The position numbers and the translations under genes are program-made. The notes under the pieces are model-generated. The model had not been told where the DNA came from. It saw only the letters and a program-made list of their open reading frames with translations, and ran no database searches. Below are positions 48,801 through 57,800 of a DNA stretch of 64,000 bases, piece by piece. This DNA is from Odobenus rosmarus divergens (taxonomy: Eukaryota > Chordata > Mammalia > Carnivora > Odobenidae), in NCBI RefSeq assembly GCF_000321225.1, contig NW_004450582.1, forward strand, positions 2,334,737 to 2,398,736, written 5' to 3'. Every line of letters begins with the position of its first letter. The first letter of the stretch is position 1.

Positions 48801-51800
48801 GTGCACTCTCACTTACATTCCTTTTAGACTCCAGCATCTGTCTCACTGTGCCTGCATTTCTACAAAATATATATATACACACAAACAGTCAATGAAAATG
48901 CCATTCAGGAGGACATCAACTAATGAATAGAGAAAGCAGTGGCCGATAGGGGAAAGCATGGCAAGACATGGGTACTGTAGCACTAAAGTACAAATGACTG
49001 CAGAGGCAAAGACGGCACACAGACTATAGCATGCCAGGGTCTATGGAATTAAGAGAGTCTTTCTCTTATATTCTAATGTCCTCAACACTAACAAAAAGCC
49101 AAACGTACATCCTAATATCTGCAGACATCAGTTTTTATCACCCTTGATCAAAGCATTTCTCAATTACTTTGAAAGAATACTATTTAGTACAAGTGGTTAA
49201 AGAAGTCTTCAGTGACCAAAGAAAACCTCAAAATTAATTAGCAAAACCAGTAACCACAAATGAGCAATTATAACAAAACAAAAAAGAAGAAAATCTAAAT
49301 CCAGTATACCAAACACTTATCTCTACATAAACAAATAGGAATACATTGAAACATTTTCCTGTAAAATAAAATCAGAACCTTGTTCTGTTTTTTAAAAACT
49401 TGACAAACAGAATGTTTATAATTCTCACCTGTACGGCACATTGTTATTATTGCTGTTGATGTCAACTACAGACTTTCCTGGTGATACTGGTGGGTTCGGT
49501 GGATTCTGGGGGAGAAAAAATACCCAGGTAAAATAAAACCCAATACACAAGGAATCTTTAAAAATAAGACATTACCTTGACCTATTGTGATCATTTCAAA
49601 CGTATCTGAATGTTGAATTACTATGTTGTGTACCTAAAACCAATACTATAAAAAAAATAAAACCTTATATGTTTTCTCAATATATTATCTCTTTACTTCC
49701 AGAAAATATTACTAGATGAGAAAAGAATTTGAATCTTGGCATTGCCACTTACTTAATCCAATGCAACAACTGCTTATTATGTGAAAGATTAATATAATAA
49801 TTCCTATAGCTCAGTTTTTTAAGATGAATAAAGAATGTGAAAATGGTTTACATGCTAAGGTTTTATAAATATTAATATGAATCTAAAGAATAACTAGACA
49901 TACTCATTCAATATCAAGTGAATGCCTACTACATACCACACATAGCAGGCACCAAATTACCAACAGAAACTCAACAAAGTACATATTTATTCTGAGGTAT
50001 TTATCTGAGAAATAGTTGATTACCAACAAAGTGGTGCCTAAGGTCACAAATCAAAATTCTCAAATCAAAATTATTTTTACAATTATTGCTTAAAAAATAA
50101 CTAATTGCCACTATGTGACTTATTAACATCATAAAGGGATATCTCAATTCTAAACTTAAGTATCAACTAATTTCAGCCTTTTCCCCCAAAAAACAGGGAA
50201 TATAGAAATGGAATTCTTATACATATTAATTACCATTACTTGGGCCTCAGTCAGTAATTACACTATCATTTATTTCTTAAGAAATATAAATAATTCTCCT
50301 CAAGATTTAATTAATATAATAATAAATATTAAAACAAAGGTGGTAGGTGCTTAAGATCACATTAAGTAGATGCTACTAATCACTCTTCAATCAACAAATC
50401 TTGATGCTTTTTATAGGATAAAAGAGTAATTTTAACCAAGTATAGCATTATACTAGTTACATGTGTAGAGAAGAGACAAAATTACAATGAATTGCTCTAA
50501 AGGTGCTTAAAATCTGCCTGTGGACAAAAACATATGAAACAAATAGAAAAGCAAATTAAAATAACAGTGCAGTGCCAACGGAAAAAGTTTTTTAAAAAGT
50601 TTTTGAGGAAAATGCATCTTCATATAGGTTAGTACATTCAAAATAGCTAAGATGAAGATAAAGAACATTTCAGGAAGAAAAAGAAGGAATAAAAGCATAA
50701 TAAATAAACAAATAAAACTGGTTTAGAACATGGTATGGTCACTGGATGGAAGACCTTAAGTACTATAGTGTGGTGACACCAGCAGATGGCAGAATGGGAA
50801 GACCAACACCTTCATCACTCATGGGATGGATCAAATTTCCTTTGTCAGAATTCTAGAAGCCAGTCAAGAGGTTATAGGACCCCAAGCAACAGCAAGGCAA
50901 AGAAGAGGTGCTCTGTAGTGGGTAGGAAGTCTGTTGCACTTATCCACCATATCCTACATATCCTAAACCCCTCCCGATACATTACAGCACAATCAAAATT
51001 CCTGCCTTGTGGCTTCTCCTTCAAAAAGGAGAGAAGAGTGGAACTTTCATGCAATATTCTGGCTTTTCAGGGGGCTGTCCAAGGCACTGGTTTCTGTTTC
51101 ACCTGACTTGGAGGAAGTAGCAAATGTTGGATATCTAGGGGCCAGATGAGAACAAAGGTGAGCCTATTTAGCTTGGTACAGCACCAGAAAAATCATACTA
51201 ACACAGACAGCAAGGAGACCTCCAAAAGCATGGTTTATAAAACCAAAACTGTAATATGGAAGACAGATGTCAGTGGGGGAGCTTCTGAGTACAAAGAGAC
51301 AAGCCTCTTCAGATAAGAGATTATACACACAAGCTCAGAGAAAATGCATCTCTAGAACAGGTTTGAGAGGTTCCCAGAGTATATACCTGAACTGAGTAGT
51401 AAAGATCTTCCTCTGTACAAAGATACTGTGAAAAGACAGGGAAAGGTGGTTGTTTTTTCAAATGCCCAAATTTCAACATAAGAGAACTAAACATACAAGG
51501 AAACAGAAATAAATCTCCAGAAATTGACCCTAAAGAAAGGGGGATCTGTGAATTACCCATTAAAGAATTCAAAATAACCAACATTAAGATGTTCAATGAG
51601 GTAAAAGAGAACACAGAAAGAAAACTAAATGAAATTAGAAAAATTGTGCAAAGAAATAAAAATATTGACAAAGAAACAGAGGCTCTAAAATAGAACCAAA
51701 GGAAATTCTGGATCTGAAGAATAACTGAATTGAAAAATTCACTACATGGGATCAACACCAGACTGTATCAAGCAGAATAAAGACTTAGTGGACTTGATGA

Positions 51801-54800
51801 CAAATCATTTGAAATTATCAAGTTATAGGAGCAAAAGAAAAAAGAAAAAAAGTGAACAGAGCCCAAGGGATTTATGAGGCACCACTGAAAAGACCAATAC
51901 ATAAATATGGGAATCTAAGAATAGAAGAGAGAGAAAATGAGCAGAAAGCCTCTGCAAATAATGGCCCCAAACTCCCCAAATTTGAGGGTTCTCAAATTCA
52001 AAATGCTCGGAAACCTCCAACTAGAATAACTCAAGAGATCTATACTGAAAAGCACAGACAAGGTGTCAAAAGTCACAGATAAAGAATTTTGAAAGTAACA
52101 AGAGAAAAGCAACCCATTACATTCAAGGTAGCTCCCATAAGATTATCCGTAGTTTTCTCAGCAGATATCTAGAAGGCTACAAGAGAGTGGGATGATAGAT
52201 TCTAAGTACAGAACGAGAAAACTACCAAGCAAAAATAACTATATCCAGTGAAACTTTTATTCCAAAATGAAGGCAAAATTAAGATTTTCCTAGATAACAA
52301 AAAAGCTGGGGAAGTTTATCACCATTAGATCTGCAATACAATACAAAAAAAAATTGCTAAAATGAGTCAATCAAGTGAAAATGAAAGGATACGAGATGGC
52401 AACTTGAAAGCATACAAACAGATGAAATGCTCTAGTAAAGGTAAATACACAAACAAATACAGAATCCTGCATTACTGTAAGGTGGGTGCATTAAATCACA
52501 TTTAATTGTATACAATTTAAGCATAAAAATAACTGTAAATTTATGTTAAAGGATACAGAATGTAAAAAGATATAATAAAACTAATAACCAAGTTGTGGGA
52601 GCAAGGTATAAAGAGTGAGGTTCTTAAATGTGACTGAAGTTAAGTTGTTACCAGTTTAAAACAGTTTACATAATCCCCATGGTAACCACAGATACAATAC
52701 CTATAGAAGATACACAAAAGGAAATAAGAAAGGAATTAATGATTGTCACTACAATAAGTAAATAAATACATAGGAAGCAAGCAAGCAAAAAAAGAAAAAG
52801 AACAGTTCCAAGACATATAGGTAATAATTAACAAAATGCTAATGATTAGTCCCTCCCTACAGAAATTACTTTAAATCCCAACGGATTAAATTCTCATAGA
52901 AAGACATACATTCGCTTAATGAATAAAACAACAAGATCCTGTTACAGGTTGTTAACAATGAACACACTTTAGATCTAAAGACACACACAGGCCAAAATTA
53001 TAAGGATGAGAAAAGGTATTCCATTCAAATGGTAACCAAAAGGGTTATATAACCATACTTATAAAAGACAAAATAGAGCTGAAGTAAAAAACTGTCACAA
53101 GAGACAAAAAGGACATTATATAATGACAAAAGCATCAACTGACCAAATAAAATATTTATACATTTATATGCACATAACATCAAGGCCACCAAATGATGTA
53201 ACATTGACAGAATTGAAAAAGAAACAGAGCAATACAGTAATAGGAGTCTTCAGTCCATCATTCTATATAATAGATAGATGATCCAGAGAAAAATTCAATA
53301 AGGAAATAGCAAAACTGAACCAATACCAAAGACCAAATGGACCAGACATTTGTAGAAATTTTTACCCAACGGCAGAAAAATACAAATTTTTCTCAAGTGC
53401 ACACAGAACATTCTCCAGGATAGATCATATATTAGGTCACAAAATGTGCCTTACCAAATTTACAAAGATGAAACTCATACCAAGTATCTTTTCCAACCAC
53501 AATAGATCAAAAGTAGAAATCAACAGCAGAAGGAAAAATGGAAAAGTCACATATATGCAGAAATTAAAACACACTTATATAATCTAATGGATAAAAGAAG
53601 AAATCACAAGAGATATTAGAAAATATCTTAAGACAAATAAAAACAAAAACACAACATACGGAATTTATGGGAAAATTTATGCAGCAAATGTAGTACTAAG
53701 AGGAAAATTTATACTGGTAAATGCTTCCATTAAAAAAGAAGGAAGATCTCAAATCAACAACCTAACTTTACACTTCAAAGGACTAGAAAAAAGAAAAACA
53801 AAGTAAGCTCAGGAGAGGGAAGGAAATAATAAAGATTATAGCAGAAATAAAACAGAGAAACAAAGTCAATAGGAAAAAAAATCAACTAAGAGTTGGCCTT
53901 TTAAAGGATCAACAAATTGGCAAAACTTTACCTAGATTACCTGTGAAAAAACAAAGAAGACATAAATAAAATCATAAATGAAAGAGGAGGCATTAACTGA
54001 TGCCACAGAATAAAAATGGGATCACAAAAGACTACCATAAACAATTATAAGGCAACAAATTGGATAACCTAGAAAAAATGGACAGCTTTCCAGAAATATA
54101 CAACCAAGAATGAATCAAGAAGAAAATAAAAATTTGAACAAGATCTATACAAGTAGTGAGACTGAATCAGTAATCAAAAACATTCTAATAACAAAAAACA
54201 CCAAGGACCAGATGGCTTCAACGCAGAATTCTACCAGACACTTAAAGAAGAATTAACAACAGTCTTCCAAGTCTTCCAAACAACTGATGAGGAGGAAAAA
54301 ATTTCAAACACATTTTATGAAGCCAGGATATCCTGATACCAAAACCAGACATCACAATAAAAGAAAACGACAGCCTAATATCCCTGATGAACATAGATAC
54401 AAAAATCCTCAACTAAATATTAGCAAACCAAATTCACCAGCACATTGAAAGGATTATACAACATGACCAGGTGAGATTTATCCCTGAAATGCACGGAGAG
54501 CTTGACACGAAAATCAATCAATGTATAAGTCAATCAAACACATTAACAAAACGAAGGGGAAAAAAACTACATGATCTTCTCAATTGTTGTAGAAAAAGCA
54601 TTTCATATAATTCAACACCTTTTCATGATAAAAAAAAAAACACTCAACAAATTAGGAATGGAAGGAAATTACCTCAAAAAAAAAAAAAAACTGTATGTCA
54701 AAAGCCCACAGCTAACATCATACTCAATGGTGAATCAATAAAGCTTTACCTCTAAGATCAAGAACAAGGCAAGGTTGCCCACACCCACCAACTTCTGTTC

Positions 54801-57800
54801 AACATGGTACTGGAAATATCTCACCAGAGCAATTAAACAAGAAAAAGAAATAAAAGGCAGTGATACTAGAAAAGAAGAAGAGAAATTTTCTGTTTGCAGA
54901 TGACATGATCTTATAGTCAGAAAGCTCTCAGGAGTCCACAAAAAAAAAAAAAAAAATTCGAACAAATGAATTCAGTAATGGTGCAGGATTAAAAATCATC
55001 ATCATCATTATCATCATCCCCAAGCAAATATCAATCATACTTCTATATACCAACAACAAACAATCTGAGAAAGAAATTAAGAAAATAATCCCATTATATC
55101 ATTAAAGAGAATAAAATATTTAGAAATAAACTTAACCAAGAAGGCAAAAGACCTTTACATTGAAAACTACAAACACTGGGGAATGAAATAAAAGACACAA
55201 ATAAAAGGAGATATTCCATGTTCATGGACTGGAACACTTAATATTGTTCAAATGTCCATACTACCCAAAGTGATTAAAAGCTTCCATGGAATTTCTATCA
55301 AAATCCACTGTCATTTTTTGCAGAAATAGACAAAAGCATTCTATAATCCATATGGAATCTCCTGGGCCCCTGAATTGCCAAAACAATCCTGGACCAGAAG
55401 AACAAAGTTGGAGGCTTCATACTTCCTGATTTCTTTTTTTTTTTTTTTAAGATTTATTTATTTATTTGACAGAGAGAGAGAGAGGGAACACAAGCAGGGG
55501 GAGTGGGAGAGGGAGAAGCAGGCTTCCTGCAGAGCAGGGAGCCCGATGCGGGGTTCAATCCCAGGACCCTGGGATCATGACCTGAGCCGAAGGCAGACGC
55601 TTAGACTGAGCCACCCAGGTGCCCCTCATACTTTCTGATTTCAAAACATGTTACAAAGATAGAGTAAATCAAAACAGTGTGGTGCTGGCATAAAGACAGG
55701 CACATAGACCAACAGAACAGAATAGACAGCACAGAAATAAACTCTCACATATATGGTCAATCAGTCTTCAACAAGGATGCCAAGGCTACACAATGGGGAA
55801 AAGACAGTCTTTCAACAAATGGTATGAAAACTGGATATCCAAACACAAAAGGATAAAGTTGGACCATTACACCATATACAAAAATTAATTCAAAATAAAT
55901 CAAAGACCTAAATATAAGACCAACACTAAAAATTCCTAGAAGAAAATATAAGAGGAAAGTTTCATAATATCGAATTTTGCAAGGATTTCTTGGATATGCC
56001 ATCAAAAGCACAGGCAACAAAAGCAAAACAAAGGAGGTTACATCAAACAAAAACCTCTGCACATCAAAGGAAACAATGAACAGAAGTAAAAAGAAACCTA
56101 CGGAACAGGAGAAAATACCTGCAAATCATATATCTGATAAGGGGTTAACATCCATCCAGAATATCATAAAGGGCCCACAGCTTAACAATTAAAAAACAAG
56201 CAACCTGATTAAAAAATGGGCAAAGGACCTAAACAGACACTCTGCCAAAGATTTGCAAAATAGTCAACAAGCATATGTAAAGATGCTCAACATCACTATT
56301 TGTTAGAGAAATTCAAATCAAAACCACAGTGCAATGCCACCTCACATCCATTAGCATGGCCACTATCACAAAATAGAAAATAACAAGTGTTGGCAAGAAT
56401 GTGAAGAAAATGGAACCCTGTGCGACCTCTTTAGAAAACAGTGTGGAAACTCCTCAAAAAACTAAAACCAGAATTACCAAATGATCCAGCAATTTCACTT
56501 TTGGATAGATATCCAAAAGACTTGAAACCAGGATCTTAAAGAGTTATCTGCACACAAATGTTCACTGTAGCATTATTCACAAAAGCCAGGAGATGAAAGC
56601 AGCCCAAATATCCATCAATAAATGAATGAATGGAAAGTGCAGTATATAGTGTATATATATATATACAAAAATATATATATATATATAAAACAAACAAAAC
56701 CCAAATACTATATGATTTCACTTACGAGATATCTAGAGTAGTCAAATCATGGAAACAAAAAGTAGCTGAGCGCCGAGGGGAAAGGAAATGGGAGATGTTC
56801 GATGGTAGTGGAGCTTCAGTTTTGCAAGATGAAAAACACCTAAAGATCTATTACGCAGTGTTAATATAGTTAATACTTCTGAACTGTGAAGTTAAAAATG
56901 ATACATTTGAGGTTATGTGTTTGTAGCACAATTAAAACAATTTTAAGAATTTAATTTAAAAAATTAAAATGTAGAATTTAGATTTAATGTAAAATTTTAC
57001 TCAACTACATCATTGATTTTTCAGAAAAGATAAGAAGTATCTTTACATTTCTTTTATAGTAAGAACTAGAAAGGATATAAGTTAGAGATATCAGTCATAA
57101 GGCAGTAACAGACTAGATTATAAACGTGGACTTAATAGCAAACTGCCTACGAGGGTTTTGTGCTCTCTTAAAAATTAAAATAGAAAATGTTTTAAGACAA
57201 ACCTGCATGGTGGGGTTTGTTTTTAACTGGTTAATATCAGAGGATCAAGGAGCAAATCTAAATAGAAGAAAAGCATTATTATTGTTTCCTTATTTATTTT
57301 AATAAGGGGGAAGAACTAAAGTTTTAAAATTTCATTCTATATTGCTCCTGTTTTTAAAACCTAGCATGACACTGATGTAAAATTATATTGGATACTATAA
57401 TTAAAGGGAATTAGGACATTAATGAACAAATTCTTGAGATTTCTAGAAATCTCTCTCACAAAAAGAAAATATTAACAAGAATGGGTAGAAAGATGTCCCA
57501 GTTTGGGCATGTAAAAGTGGCCTTACCCAGAAGCTAACTAAGGATGGAACAAAATTTGAAAGCTTGAAGACCACCTCAATATTTTTCTTCAAGCACCACA
57601 TACCCTAATTGTTCAAATTAATCTTTTCTAATCTTTAGGAATTATACAGTATTCATTGTTTCCATAATACTTATAGCTATCCACAACAAACCTTTCAGGA
57701 ATTGTAATATTTTCATCTTCATTCCTTAAAGTTTGTCTCTGTCTGTCACTTTTGAATAAATAAACAAGAACTAGAACTAGTTTTGAAAACAAAACAGACA

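Larger units (their letters stand above)
50775..56945 (+). mobile_element. Older LINE-1, + strand, decayed
   Basis: An L1 5' region (gacaccagcagatggcagaa), an ORF1-like part near 51540-52320, an ORF2 zone at about 53100-56200 and a 3' UTR to about 56945. ORF2 shows the tttgcagatgacatgatctt (FADDMI) motif near 54893-54912 and later C-terminal words. Many frame shifts and A-runs make all frames short. It is clearly older than the other two large L1s. Confidence 0.85.

Noticed and set aside
50786..51106. 106-codon open frame on the + strand
   Set aside because: It lies in the 5' region of the older L1 and reads as non-coding L1 text.
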